From Lasiodiplodia sp. COLG20 (taxonomy: Eukaryota > Ascomycota > Dothideomycetes > Botryosphaeriales > Botryosphaeriaceae): a stretch of DNA of 64,000 nucleotides. The stretch lies in assembly GCA_009801085.1 (NCBI GenBank), contig VNWV01000004.1, forward strand, positions 2,418,001 to 2,482,000, written 5' to 3'. The notes below the pieces were generated by a model, which made no database searches, had not been told where the DNA came from, and saw only the letters and a list, made by a program, of their open reading frames with translations. Position numbers and translations under genes: made by a program. Position 1 is the stretch's first letter, and each line of letters opens with the position of its first letter. Shown piece after piece: positions 34,396 to 45,853 of the stretch.

Positions 34396-35971
34396 TCACG
34401 GCTGGCCGGGCCACACGTCGTCCGCAATCTGCCTGACCAGCAGCAGCTTCTTCGCCATGCCGTCGTGGTCGATCAGGTTGCCGCACGCGTGGCTGGCGAA
34501 GCCGCACTGGGGGCTGACGCCGATGCGGTTCAGCGCCTCGTCGCGCGTCTGGCCGGCGCCCTTGGCCATGATGTCGGCGGCCTCGTAGATGCGGCGCTTC
34601 ATCTCCTCCTTGTCCTCCAGCTCCGGGAACTTGGACGTCACGATGCCGAGGATGACGTTCTTGTTGGTCGGCAGCTCCGCCAGCGGTGCGAAGCCGCCCG
34701 CCCGCGGCGTGTCGTACTCGAGGTAGTACGTCTGCATGTTCAGGTCGCGGAAGAGCTTGGTCGCGATCCGGTCGTACGCGCCCTCAGCGAAGTGGCGCGA
34801 GCCGATGAAGTTTCCTGCATCAAGAGCAAGGGTCAGTGCGAGTTAAGGCTACGTAACTATGATGTTTCGGAAGCGGGGTTTGGGGTATATGCGTGGGGTT
34901 AATTGAGGCGCATATGCGGGGCTACGCGGATCCGGTGTCTGAGACCGGGAGCAAGCAGGGGCATGAGGGGAAAATGATGCGTAACTGGGTCTCTGAGGGC
35001 TAATTTTACCTCTGCATAGGTGGATGCCAACGTGCATGTCGGCCGGCACTTTGGCAATGCAGTCGTTGTACAGCTTGATGTACACATCGAGCAGCTCGTC
35101 CGCCGAGTACTTGTTCCGCTTGTCCTCCTCCCAGCCCTTAAGCATCTTCTCCGAGCAGAAGTCTGGTGCAATCGCAAAGCCGTCAGCAAGTCGAACCTCC
35201 TCGAAGTTTCTAAAAGCAGCCACTCACAAGCCAGGTTCGGGTCGTCGTACTGCACGTTGCGCAGGCCCGCCTTGTACAGAATGTCTAGCTCAGTCTGGTA
35301 CGCCTTCGCAATGTCGCCGAAGTACTCCTCGTCGCTGCTGTAGACATCGGCCGGGTAAGCCTGTCCCTCCCTGTAGCGCAAGTGGTACCAGTTCGGGGCC
35401 GCGAGTGTGAGCTTGATTTCACCCCACCGCTCCTTAGGGAGGAGAGTCTTGAGGTACTCAACCTGGTCGACGTAGGTGCTCTGGCCGGTGTGCCTGATCT
35501 TGCCTGTGCAGATGACTGTCTCACCGGGAATGTGGTTCGTTTCGAGGAAGGCCGCCATGTCGGGCACATACGTGCGGAACATATCGAGTGACGGCTGCTG
35601 CACCTCCTTCATGCCCTCCAGACCGGGGAAAAAGGTGCCCCAGAACATGTGCCGACTGCGACCATAATCAGCGATCCATCGTATCTGAGCTTCCACATTC
35701 TTCCTCTCTCAAAGTCAAGAATTTGGGGGCCAATAAGTTGCTTTGGGCGGCATGCGTACCGGTATTCGCCATCGCTCAGAGCGCGGTAGCCCCATTCCTG
35801 CTGCTTGGCCACGATGTCCTTGATGGCAGCATCCTCCAGAGGCTTCAGATCCGCAACCTGAGCCTTACCTTCCTGAACCTCCGCCTTCTTGTCCAGGAGA
35901 TCCTTGGGACGCAGGAGCGATCCGAGGTGCTCAGCACGGAACGGCGGGTTGCGGTGCAGCGTGGTTGACAT
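34396..35971 (-). CDS. Single-domain cobalamin-independent methionine synthase-like (MetE C-domain/UROD fold)
   Basis: Related to the catalytic C-terminal half of MetE. Four exons (minus): 35760-35971, 35228-35655, 35010-35162 and 34396-34814, all GT..AG, encode 403 aa; start ATG 35971 (MSTTLHRNPPFRAEHLGSLL). All four zinc ligands expected from MetE are present in order: His261 and Cys263 (GIHLCRGN), Glu297 (YYLEYDTP) and Cys368 (GVSPQCGFAS). The protein is about half the length of full MetE and lacks its N-terminal domain, so it is the short YxjG-like type. The methyl donor and acceptor cannot be read from sequence; a role in methionine or a related S-methylation is inference. Confidence 0.9.
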
Positions 35972-37344
35972 GATTGCGAGCTATGGATGGGATCTAGTAG
36001 AAATGGTAAGTTACTGCAGGAGTAGACCACGCAACCCGCGAAATTGAGTAACAACCTTTGGTTTCTTCCTCAAGGCTGAAGTCACGGAGGAGACAGAATG
36101 AGATGAGGGGTAAGTAAAGGCTGGTGACCGCAGTTAAGAAGCTCAGCAGAGGAGGGGCCGCCCTATGGACCCTGGGCTTCCCTTAGCTCCTGCGGAGTAA
36201 AAGCCAGATTCTCGTCATAACTGGATCCTCCTCCGAACGGCAGTGGACCATAAAAGCGGGATGTCCTCGGCAAAAGTCGAGTGTTGCATTTGGAACGGGG
36301 CGTAGCAGTGCGGGTACAGCAGGGTACGTCAGCCGCTCGGATGATTGAAAACTAAAGATCCAGTCCTTGCCAGAAAAGGACAGTGCGTGTCAGCCTGCAC
36401 GTGGCAGCCATCGTCTTTTCGCACGTTAGCTAGGTCCCCCGCTGGTGAAGGAATGATGTCTGGATCACGACGGCTTGGGCAGGGATGGTGAATGGCGGGC
36501 AATCATCTGCATGCGCGCATGCTATGGCCGAACCCCACATCTGCAAGTCTTAGCCGTGACTTACCTAAATCCGACGGATTGGGTCGTGCTATTTCCGTTG
36601 CCCACGACCATTTTTTCTCCGCCGCTGTCTTGATGACAAGCCGCCTTTCCTCAATGGTCCGACAGTGCGCCGTTGTGGAGCTAGACTTGCTCGTTGCTTG
36701 CGTGCGCATCGGACTTCCTGTTAGTCTCCGTCCGAGGTTCGGAATAAACTTTAATTCACGCCTTAGGCTTCCGCTCGGCAATAGCAGATAAGCGTTAAGA
36801 CGGAGGCAAAAGCGCCGGACGCGCCCGGCTCCTTCAGCTTTAGCGCGAACAAACTGTCATGGTCTGAAAGGCTGTACAGATACGACATGACCCGGCCGTA
36901 ATTTTTTTTTCAAATGACTAGCCAGCCGACCAACAGATGGATCATTGTAGGATACCCCGGACATTGCGAGTGCCTCTTCATTTATTAACCCTTGGGTTGA
37001 ATTTAGCAGCGCGAGAAACCTCGACCATTCAAAAGTCCAGATCTGGGATTCAAACAATATCCGTAGCCGATCTCTGGCTAAATAGGCACGCAAAACCCAT
37101 TGTTTGTTGGGGGAGCTGTTAGCAAGCGATCCTCTAACCTCTATTGTATAGCTACGCTATCTAATAGCCCTGCTGTCTTGGCGCAAATGCAGTAGCAATA
37201 ATGCCATATGCGGATACTCTTATCCCACCGGAACCAACCCTCTGGGCGAGACCAAACCAAAACAGCACCAAGCTAACCCAACGAAGCGCATCAGACAACG
37301 CTTCCCATCTAAGAATGCTTTTAGTTCGTCGCGTCCACAACAGT
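35972..37344. other. Intergenic region
   Basis: About 1.37 kb between the tandem minus-strand MetE-like and Ssn3 genes. It contains short open frames on both strands without motifs, and a T run at 36901-36910. No gene is supported. Confidence 0.45.
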
Positions 37345-38988
37345 TCATATGCCACCTTGACTGGCCTTCCCTTCGAACAGGTCTTTTTTCTCGGGAGAAT
37401 CAGCTGGCGAACTCGCCTCAAAGAATCCTTGAGGCCCGTAGGATGATAGATCAGCATATTCAGGCGGAAGCATAGACACGTAGTCTTCTGCTCCGAGATC
37501 TTGCTGGGTTGGAGCTACGAGTGAAGCATCCTTAGGAGATGCACCTGAACCCTCAAACCCGGCCATCTGAGGATCAAAGGGTGTTGGACCGAAATCAAAC
37601 TCGCTTTCGTGTGAGTCTTCGGGCGCGGAATCTTCGCGTTCTTGTACGGCCTAAACTCAGGCATAACAGTCAACACACGAAGATCGAAACCAACAAAGCG
37701 GCTGAATAGAGTCTGTCTGTTTTTACAAATCAGACCTCCTTAAGCCTCTTTGCTGGCCTCAGCAGCGAGTCGTCAGGCAACCCGCTTCTCTTCGTGCCCG
37801 GTAAGCTCCCGGTTCGAATATCATTGTCGTCCGCCTTGACAGCACGACGCGGGTAGTCGATGCTCGAACCGGCGAAGCAATTGTCGCTTGGTGTCTGGCC
37901 GTCGGGTAAGCCGACCTTGAAGTAAGGATGCTTGAGCGCCTTCTCAGCTGTGAGACGTTTTTGCGGGTCGTACTCCAGAAGGCCTTGAAGTAGGGAGAAT
38001 CCTTCTGGGCCGGGAGAGTTGCCGACTCCGTCTGGGTAGTTGTTGTTCCTCATGCAGGTGTCGTACCACGTTTTCAGGCCCACGGGTCGGTTAACGCGCG
38101 GGTTCCCGGCGTGCAAAGTAGGAAGCTGACTGTATTCCGGCATGGCACGAAGCAATGGCCAGTCCTCGGTTCGCGGCAGGCCCAAAATCTCGACAATCTT
38201 CTGCATCTGGTTGCGCTGGAAGGGCGGCTGTTTCTTATTGTCAAGCTTGGCTTCTTCACCTTTAAATATCGGTCTGAGTGCAAGAAGCTCGGCAAAAATG
38301 CAGCCTACGGCCCAGAGGTCCACGGCGGGCGTGTAGTGGCGACTGCCCAAGAGGAGCTCGGGTGCACGGTACCAGATGGTGACGACGACCTTGTCGCCGC
38401 TGTAGAGAGATCCTAGTGGCTTATAGAAAAGCCTGGCCAGGCCGAGGTCACCGATCTTGACAGCGCCCTTGCCGGTGACCATGATGTTGGCGGGCTTCAG
38501 ATCGCGGTGCATGACCCAGTTCTGGTGGAGGTAATGCAGGCCCTGGAGTAGTTGCCACAGGATGGATTGGATGGTCTTGGCAGGGATGGGCTGGCGGGGA
38601 TTCTGGGTGTGGTGGTGGACTATCTGCAGCAGGTCATGCTCGGCATACTCGAAGACGATGAAGATGCACTTGTCCTCGAGGATGATCTCGACGGTGTGCA
38701 CGACGTTGGGGTGGGACAGCTCGGTGCACAGGGCCATCTCGCGGATGGCCGACTGGGAAATGCCCGTGTACTGGACCTCGCCCTCCTTGTCGGGCTTGAA
38801 CCTGCGGGGGTCAGCGGGCAGTCTGCGGCAGGGCACGGGCAGGCGCACTTCTTGATGGCGAACAGACCGGGCTGGCCGGTGCGGCTCTGGGCCTTGAAGA
38901 CACGGCCATAGGTGCCGCTGCTGATGAAGCCGAGGATCTTGTAGCGCTCCTGGACGCGTTTCTTGCTCGTGTAGCCGCCGTGGAGCAT
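37345..38988 (-). CDS. Ssn3/Srb10, CDK8 kinase of the Mediator complex
   Basis: Cyclin-C-dependent kinase of the Mediator CDK module, acting in the nucleus on RNA polymerase II and transcription factors. Exons (minus): 38849-38988 (or from 39011), 37736-38801 and 37345-37650. Motifs are GFISSGTYGRVFKA, FAIKKF, the helix SQSAIREMALC (the PSTAIRE equivalent), MHRDLKPAN, GDLGLARLFYKP, VVTIWYRAPELLLGSRHYT and the tail block DDNDIRTGSLPGTKRSGLPD. ATG 38988 gives 503 aa. An acceptor-like CCCCCAG just before 39011 suggests a tiny 5' exon; ATGGTCG at 39152-39158 with a GTGCGA donor would fit in phase. The last exon adds an acidic tail (AVQEREDSAPEDSHESEFDF) through a poor GTCTGA donor; without splicing, translation stops at 37730. 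Confidence 0.93.
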
Positions 38989-39158
38989 GGTGGCGGGGTC
39001 CTGGGACGAGCCTGGGGGCAAGTTAGGACAGATATGTAAAGGGCCGGCGACTGCGGTGCGACGGGCGGCGAGTCGGGGCGTGCGGGCGGGAATCAGGCTT
39101 CAACAGGAAGGAAAGATCTGCTGGAGGGAGCGCGCGGTAAGCTGATCGCACCGACCAT

Positions 39159-39768
39159 TATACGCTGCCTGCGGGCCGGTGCTGGCGGGCAGGGCTGCAG
39201 CGGACGAGGCCTGGGAACGCGGGTCTGGGGAAGGCGGCGCCATGCTGGCTACTTGCAAGAGGCCCCAGCGGCGGCGGCGGGCCTTCGGGAGTCGGGGCGG
39301 TGGCGGCGGGTGTGCGAGCGAGTTCGTTTGCAGCTGCAGCTGGCGATGCGTGGAGCCAGCGCGTCACTCGCCGCGCACTTGTCCGCGCCGGCCAGCTCAC
39401 CCGCGCCTTCCACCAGCAACCGCCCTCAACCACGCCTGCCAGGCCCAGTACCTAACGCCTAGCTGTCCCAAACGCCCGCAAGCCGACCACTCGCTGCTGC
39501 ACTGCCCCTCGCTGCCTGCGCCGCCGGTACGTCGCCTCCTTTTGCTTTTCCGCCCTGACTTCCGCTCTGGCCACGGGCGACTCCACCCCGAGCGCCTCCG
39601 TCCTGCGCTGCACGACAGCAGCATCTCTGTGTTTCAAGTGAACGACATCGCCGACCCGCATGGATGCGTCTTCCCGACTCCAGAATCCCATCTGACTCCA
39701 TCAGGCCGCGTCTCCATCCCGCATCCTTCGGCTCGTGTTGACGGAAGCACTCCGATTCTGCCATCGTC
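39159..39768. promoter_or_regulatory. Divergent promoter region, Ssn3 / MFS transporter
   Basis: About 610 bp between head-to-head genes. It is GC-rich to about 39.4 kb, then a CT-rich leader runs into the transporter start. A long plus-strand frame (39179-39799) overlaps the start but lacks any motif. Confidence 0.45.
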
Positions 39769-41348
39769 ATGGATCCCAGAGCCTGGGCTAAAGACCTGAC
39801 CGGCTACTTTCTCTTCGTTCTCTTCACCGCCACGCTGGGCCCGCTGCTCTTTGGCTTCCATTTGGCCGAGCTCAACGCCCCCGAGGACGTCATCAGGTGC
39901 AAGAAGCCCGTCGATGCCTCCGCCGCCCCCAAGCTGCCCCAATGTATGCCCATGGACCCCGCACAATGGGGGCTCGTCAGCTCCATCTTCACTCTTGGCG
40001 GCCTTATCGGTGCTCTATCCGCCGGCCCCGTGGCGTCCAAGTACGGACGCCTACGATGCATGCATCTCACTACCATCTTCTTCGTGATTGGTCCTGTGTT
40101 TGAAGCCCTTTCCCCCAGTTCTGGTGTCCTCGCGCTTGGCCGCTTTATTTCAGGCATAGGTGCAGGCGCTTCCGTCGTGGTCGTACCCATCTATATCTCG
40201 GAGATCGCGCCGCCTGCTGAGCGGGGTTTCTTTGGTGCTTTCACTCAAATCACGTGCAACTGTGGCATCCTTTTGACCCAGCTTCTTGGTTACTTCTTTA
40301 GCCATGATTCCATGTGGAGACTTATTCTTGCAGTTGGCGGTGTCGTTGGTATCGTTCAGGCCGTCGGTCTAGTTCTTGGTGTTGAAAGCCCGAAATGGCT
40401 GGCAGACCAAGGCCATCCATCTGCAGCCAAGAAGAATCTTCGCAAGATTAGGGGATCTGACGCCAACATCACCGAGGAGATCAGCGGATGGGGCGTCGAC
40501 AATGTTGACCAGATGAGTGGTATGATAGTCCTATACTCCGCACCGCTAAGCCATTGCTGACCCGTTCGAAGACGAGGAGGAAACTTTGCTCCACAGTGAT
40601 GATCGTGCGTCTCTTCATAGCGGCGCGTCCAAGGACAAGAATTCTAGAGAGAGCCTTAGCATGTTCCAAGTTCTCAGACACCCAGACACGAAGAAAGCTA
40701 CCTTTGCAGTAATGGTCGTCATGGTCGCACAGCAATTCTCAGGTAAGCAACACAGGTGACTACATTTGAAGTGAAAATATTGATGGTCCCTCAGGCATCA
40801 ACACTATCATCATGTATGGTGTTTCTCTCCTTTCCACCCTTCTCTCCGCCAATAGTGCCCTCCTCAACCTTTTTGTCTCGGCCGTCAACATCGTTGTAAC
40901 CACCGGTTGCGCCCCGCTCATCGAGCGCCTCGGTCGCAAAACCTGCCTCATCAGCTCCATTGCCGGTATGGGAACCTCAGCACTCCTTATCGGAGTCTCC
41001 ATCATCCGCGTGATCCCAATCCTTTCCGCCATTGCCGTCGTCACCTTCGTTGCCTCTTTCGCCCTGGGACTTGGCCCTGTCCCTTTCATCCTTGCCTCCG
41101 AACTTGTTGGCCCCGAGGCTGTTGGTGCCACTCAGAGCTGGGCGCTTGCTGCAAACTGGATCGCGACGTTCATTGTGGCGCAATTCTTCCCCATGCTGAA
41201 GGCTAAGATGGGTGGTTATGTGTTCTTCATTTTCACGGCGCTGGCGGTTGGATTCGGTGCGTTCGTCGCTCTTGTGGTGCCCGAGACGAAGGGAAAGAAG
41301 GATGCGGATGAGGTTTGGGGAAGGCATCCTGCTAGGCGGGAAGATTAA
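39769..41348 (+). CDS. MFS sugar-transporter-family protein (Vps73/Ybr241c-like)
   Basis: Twelve-helix major-facilitator protein of the sugar-porter family. Three exons, 39769-40519, 40572-40742 and 40795-41348, encode 491 aa. The first intron (52 nt) has a GTATGA donor, a CTGAC branch point and a GAAG acceptor; the second has GTAAGC and CTCAG. Sugar-porter motifs are ASKYGRLRC (motif A) in loop 2-3, GRFISGIGAGASVVVVPIYI with EIAPPAERG after helix 4, QQFSGINTIIMYG in helix 7, ERLGRK in loop 8-9, and PETKGK near the C-terminus. The central loop is acidic and Ser-rich (EEETLLHSDDRASLHSG). The style resembles yeast Vps73, Ybr241c and Ygl104c, thought to be vacuolar; substrate unknown. Confidence 0.9.
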
Positions 41349-41693
41349 GTGACGGACGGTCGCAGGCAATGTATTCTCATCTTGAGGTATCTCTTCAGAG
41401 ACGTTACCGCTCTTGTCACTTCTAGCTACTTACATAAATTTTTTGGGAGGTCGTTATGAACGGCATCAGACCTCCCCTAGCCCAGTTCAGACGCCAAATC
41501 GCTATTCTATCTACTAAAAGTATCCGACGATGCAACGAAATACTTTATTACGAATATCTCATAGGAACAAGCAATCAAGTTCTTCCGACATTTACCACAG
41601 GCATGAAGGTGTTTGATCGACATATGTAGTGTGTAAAAGTTCTAAATCAGTCTCGTAGGATCTATCACCAACGCCACAGCCACGTCAGCAAAC
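41349..41693. other. Intergenic spacer
   Basis: AT-rich 345 bp between the transporter and the HET-domain gene. No gene seen; holds the transporter 3' region and the HET gene promoter. Confidence 0.45.
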
Positions 41694-44141
41694 ATGGGTA
41701 ATAATCCCCGAATCTCACGTGGCTTACGAGCGCCCCGAAATATGCAAAGGTATGCAAATAACTCTACAACTTACTTCAACGGCTCAGAGGTGTCTTTCTA
41801 CACTCACTTTCAAGTTCCCTTGCCTTCGATGGATTACAAACCACTCTGTTCGGATGGCAGCGACATACGGGTGCTGCAGATCATCACAGACACCAATCCC
41901 GCTCATGGCATGGTACACTGCCGACTCAAGCACATTCAGTTCAAGAAATCAACGTCCAAAGCAGGAGAGCCCAGAGCACGCCGTGGTCAGTGGATTCCAT
42001 CCGAGCAGCCAGGGGTCATCGAGCTCGAGCCCAAACGCACCGGGGCTGCTGCGACAGACAGTCTCTGGGATCCGAACAAAGTTCCAGATGAATCAGCCAC
42101 TGCGAGCTCAAAAATCGACTTGAGTGCGGATGAGATATGGCAGCGGGGTGCCGAACACATCCTAGTCGAAGATGGAGACTTCGCCGCGCTGTCGTACGTT
42201 TGGGGCGACCCGTCCAAGACCAAAGGCATCTCCGTCGACGGCAACATCGTGCAGGTTACAGAAAATCTTGAGGCGGCACTGCGCCAGCTCCGCGGACGTT
42301 TGCCGTGGGTCCGAAAGCCGGAGAAGGACAACGACGAGGAGAGAGAAAAGGAGAGCATCGGCATATGGGTCGATGCGCTTTGCATCAATCAGAACGACCT
42401 CGCGGAACGCTCGAGGGAGGTCGCCCGGATGCGCGACATCTATGCCTCGGCCTGGGAGGTCGTCACATGGCTGGGCCCGGCGTCTGCGGACAGCGACCTC
42501 GCCATGGTAGCCGTCGAGTGGCTCAGCGGCCGCGTAGAGTCCGGGCGGGGCCTGGAGGGCTTCTACCACGAGACGCGGACGGTGGACCTACGGCCGCTGT
42601 TCATCAAGTGGTCTAGACAAATCAGTCCGATGCGCAAGCAGGCTTACAGGGCGCTGTACGATCTATTTGCGAGACCGTACTGGCGGCGGCTGTGGATTCT
42701 TCAGGAGATCGCGCTTGCGTCGCCCTCGTCGCCCGTCATTTGCGGCTCTAGGGGCGTTACGTGGCGTCATGTTTTTCGCGCGGCGGCGCTGATCCAGGCG
42801 GATGAGTGCAGGTTGGGTTGGGATGTTTTGGAGGCTGCGGGCTCGAAGTTTGGAGGATTCGACTGGGACTTCACCGCGGACCGCTTGCCATCAGGCCACA
42901 CCGACACTTTATCCTCTGAGAAGCTATGGAAACTGTTGTTGGAGATCGAAATTCTACAGGAGATTCAGCATAGCAGCTCCCCGATCGAGACCCCAAATGT
43001 CCTGCGGACCCTCAGCTTGAGCCGGGATGCTCAGGCCACGAACGAGAAAGACAAAGTGTACGGTATTCTTGGATTAAGAAGCATCCTCGGCGCTTCTCAG
43101 ATCACACCAGACTACAACATGGCCACCACAGATATTTTTCGTCAGTTCGCGCAGGCCATGTTCTCGAGTGGCCATCTGAGCGGTCTTCGTCTCCTCCACA
43201 GCCCGATCGGACAAGTGCAGGGTTCGCACGAGACGCTCTCGAAGATGATGCCGGCCAAATGGAAATCCGGATTGCTGGGGCCAAGTGCGGGGCACGTTGA
43301 TCAAGGCTGCTCTCACGGAATGCCGTCGTGGGTTTCTTGCTGGGCGTGCCCGAGAACTCCGGTCATGAGGCTTCCAGCACATTACCGCGCTTCCGGAGAC
43401 ATGGCCAGCGAAGTGAAGTTCGACCCGAGTGGCACTCGCATGACTGTGCAAGGTGTTTTCTTGGATGAAGTTGCCAGCATGAGCGCTTTTCATTGCCATG
43501 AGGCGGACCAATCATATCCTCTGAGCCGGGAAAATATCGTCAGCGCGTATGGAGATGCCAGTTCGACAAGGGAAGCCTTCTGGAGGACTCTTGTTGCGAA
43601 TTCCACGACTGACGGGGAGATCGCACCCGACACTTACTGCTTGCTTTTGGATCCCCGGATTTGGCGGGACGAGATTGCAGGCGTGAAATCGCGGACCCTC
43701 GGTTTGGCGGACTTCATGCAGCGAAACCAAGATTTGGTGGTGTTTAATCAGACACTGCAGGACCTTATTCGTCACCCACCACCTTCCACACCCACTTCAG
43801 CACATACTGTGTCTGGGAAGGGGAAATGGTCCTCCAGTAGGTCTCGACTATACAATCCCTCAAGGGAGCAGAGAGATGCTGCATCTTTGGCCATGAATAT
43901 TCTAGCCTGGCGCCGACTTGTCACAACCTGCAGAGGGTTCCTAGGGCTTGTCCCAGCGGCTACGAAACCGGAGGATAAAATATTCGTAATCCTAGGGTGC
44001 AATTGTCCACTTGTATTACGAACGCAGGACAGCGGCTACAGAGTTGTGGGCGAATGTTACGTTCATGGCTTTATGGATGGGGAAATCATTCAAACCATCG
44101 AACAAGAGCCGCAGACGCTCCGAGTAGTCGAGCTTCACTAA
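41694..44141 (+). CDS. HET-domain (heterokaryon incompatibility) protein, 815 aa
   Basis: HET domains act in fungal allorecognition and cell death, with a TIR-like fold. One uninterrupted frame encodes 815 aa. The three HET blocks are clear: FAALSYVWGDPSKTKGISVD with NLEAALRQLR (about residues 162-200), IWVDALCINQNDLAERSREV, and ARMRDIYASAWEVVTWLG. They are followed by YWRRLWILQEIALAS and the typical NEKDKVYGILGL region with ITPDYN. The C-terminal part ends RRLVTTCRGFLGLVPAATKPEDKIFVILGC and is the usual variable tail of these proteins. The first 130 residues are unusually long before the HET core; starts at ATG 41694 or 41829 are possible. No partner domain (NACHT, ankyrin) is attached. Confidence 0.93.
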   Translation: MGNNPRISRGLRAPRNMQRYANNSTTYFNGSEVSFYTHFQVPLPSMDYKPLCSDGSDIRVLQIITDTNPAHGMVHCRLKHIQFKKSTSKAGEPRARRGQWIPSEQPGVIELEPKRTGAAATDSLWDPNKVPDESATASSKIDLSADEIWQRGAEHILVEDGDFAALSYVWGDPSKTKGISVDGNIVQVTENLEAALRQLRGRLPWVRKPEKDNDEEREKESIGIWVDALCINQNDLAERSREVARMRDIYASAWEVVTWLGPASADSDLAMVAVEWLSGRVESGRGLEGFYHETRTVDLRPLFIKWSRQISPMRKQAYRALYDLFARPYWRRLWILQEIALASPSSPVICGSRGVTWRHVFRAAALIQADECRLGWDVLEAAGSKFGGFDWDFTADRLPSGHTDTLSSEKLWKLLLEIEILQEIQHSSSPIETPNVLRTLSLSRDAQATNEKDKVYGILGLRSILGASQITPDYNMATTDIFRQFAQAMFSSGHLSGLRLLHSPIGQVQGSHETLSKMMPAKWKSGLLGPSAGHVDQGCSHGMPSWVSCWACPRTPVMRLPAHYRASGDMASEVKFDPSGTRMTVQGVFLDEVASMSAFHCHEADQSYPLSRENIVSAYGDASSTREAFWRTLVANSTTDGEIAPDTYCLLLDPRIWRDEIAGVKSRTLGLADFMQRNQDLVVFNQTLQDLIRHPPPSTPTSAHTVSGKGKWSSSRSRLYNPSREQRDAASLAMNILAWRRLVTTCRGFLGLVPAATKPEDKIFVILGCNCPLVLRTQDSGYRVVGECYVHGFMDGEIIQTIEQEPQTLRVVELH

Positions 44142-45853
44142 AGAAATATCTTTTTTTCCTATAGATTTGAGGGAATGTGCAATTCACGATACTTTGTAGA
44201 CTATTATGTGGTCAAATAAAATCTGGAATCAGATGAAACAAGCGTGAATATGTAGTATATATGTCACCTACCCCAATTCCGGAAATGGGAGAGTCGAAGG
44301 GTTCTTTAAGTAGCCTGGCATTGCTGAGTGCCCGTAGTAAGTGTATACAGTAGTACTATGGAGAGAATCCAGGTCAAGAATCAGTCGTATCACAAAAAGA
44401 GACATACTTGAAAAAACGGCGATGTCATGCCGGCTGCGGAGCTTAATGGGAACTATTGTTTTTTGGGCCAAGCACTGCCAGCTCGCCTTTTACTATCTCT
44501 TGAACAGTCCAAATGAATTGAATTAAACGCTGCTAATTCTCATAATACAGCAGTAGAACTACCTGTTTATATACATCAATTGCTTGGAATTATGTCACAA
44601 AGTATAATGAATGAGTGACGTTATTGTGGTGAGATAAACAAGATATAATCCTTAGTGTTGAGGAAAAGCATAAAACACGGCAAATACACGCGGCAATGAG
44701 CATGAGTAATGATGTTGTCTGATACTATCTGAATTATATTTGGAAACACTACCTGGATACAAAACTGACACATACGTTATGCAACTATGTGCATGAGTAG
44801 GACTTGTGCTGCATCACTTCGCAAACCAATGATATTGATATTCCATTCCATTTGCGCTTACGAAGCGACGCTCAAGAATACCGAACTTTGATGAGATGGG
44901 AAAGGCTCAGAAAAATTGGGTAATCTCGACTGATCCAACCAATACTGCGCTTTGACTGGGCTCATCCCAAGCCATATTACTCCATGTGGCTCTTTGCATA
45001 CAGGCTTGTTGATATCCACATCGATCAAACAAGAATGCGCCTCCCCCGCGGAACCCCGCAAGCACATACGCGTAAGCCGATATGCCTCACCAACTCCTCA
45101 GAGATGTAGATCTCCACAACGTCGGGATAGTGGTAACATCGTATTATTATTTTTGGCCGGTGGTTGCATTGACCGAGTAGCTGAATCGCTAATACGATTA
45201 CGCAACGGCCTGAATAAGGTCACATGCAAGCCCGACCCTCAAGGCTGAATCAGTAGCGGGCCACATGGAACGGGACATCACACATATGCCGACGTCACTT
45301 TAGGAGTACCGAAAAAAATTCATCTTCGAAATCCGTGTCCATTTCCCTCTATGTACCAGAGAAAACCTCCCTCCGACCCACTTCTATAATAAGATTTAAT
45401 AGATAGACAATAGAGACAAGAAGATCTGAAGTTCGCTGAAAAACGCAAGATTGATAGCACAGAATCGCTAGGGTATCTTACTTTCACACGGGCTCGAAAA
45501 ATTTCGAGAAGCCAAGACTTGCTGGCTCGCGTGTGCGCAACTCACGCGACGAAAGGCGGAGCAAACATTCAATCAAGAAAAGGGAACAAAGGAAAAGGAG
45601 AAAAGGGACTAGAGGTGTTCCTCAGTCCGTAAAAAAAAAGTCATTAATCAGTAGTATCCGGTAGAAAAAGGAAAGAGAAAGAGAAAGAAAAAGTAAAGAA
45701 GGAAACTCGTTTTTCCCAGCCGTAGCTGTGGATTGAACGCCTTGAACGCCCCTTTTGTTGTTAGTGGACATATATCCCATATCCCATGAGTGGTATGTAA
45801 GTTGTTCTATTTTTGGTTTGTTGGAGGGGCTGGTCTTTCCAGCAGCCCCTCTC
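44142..45853. other. AT-rich intergenic region
   Basis: About 1.7 kb, clearly AT-richer than the flanking genes, with short frames only. A minus frame at 44858-45067 (MCLRGSAGEAHSCLIDVDIN start) has protein-like composition but no support. A purine-rich GAAAGA tract lies at 45660-45705. It could be a RIP-affected or simply gene-poor segment. Confidence 0.5.

Noticed and set aside
37021..37100. GTTTGAATCCC on the minus strand as a T-arm
   Set aside because: Wrong base at the invariant C56 position and no matching D-arm or acceptor stem.
40520..40550. 31-nt version of transporter intron 1 ending at GCTAAG
   Set aside because: Too short for a spliceosomal intron; the 52-nt version ending at 40571 has a CTGAC branch point and keeps frame.
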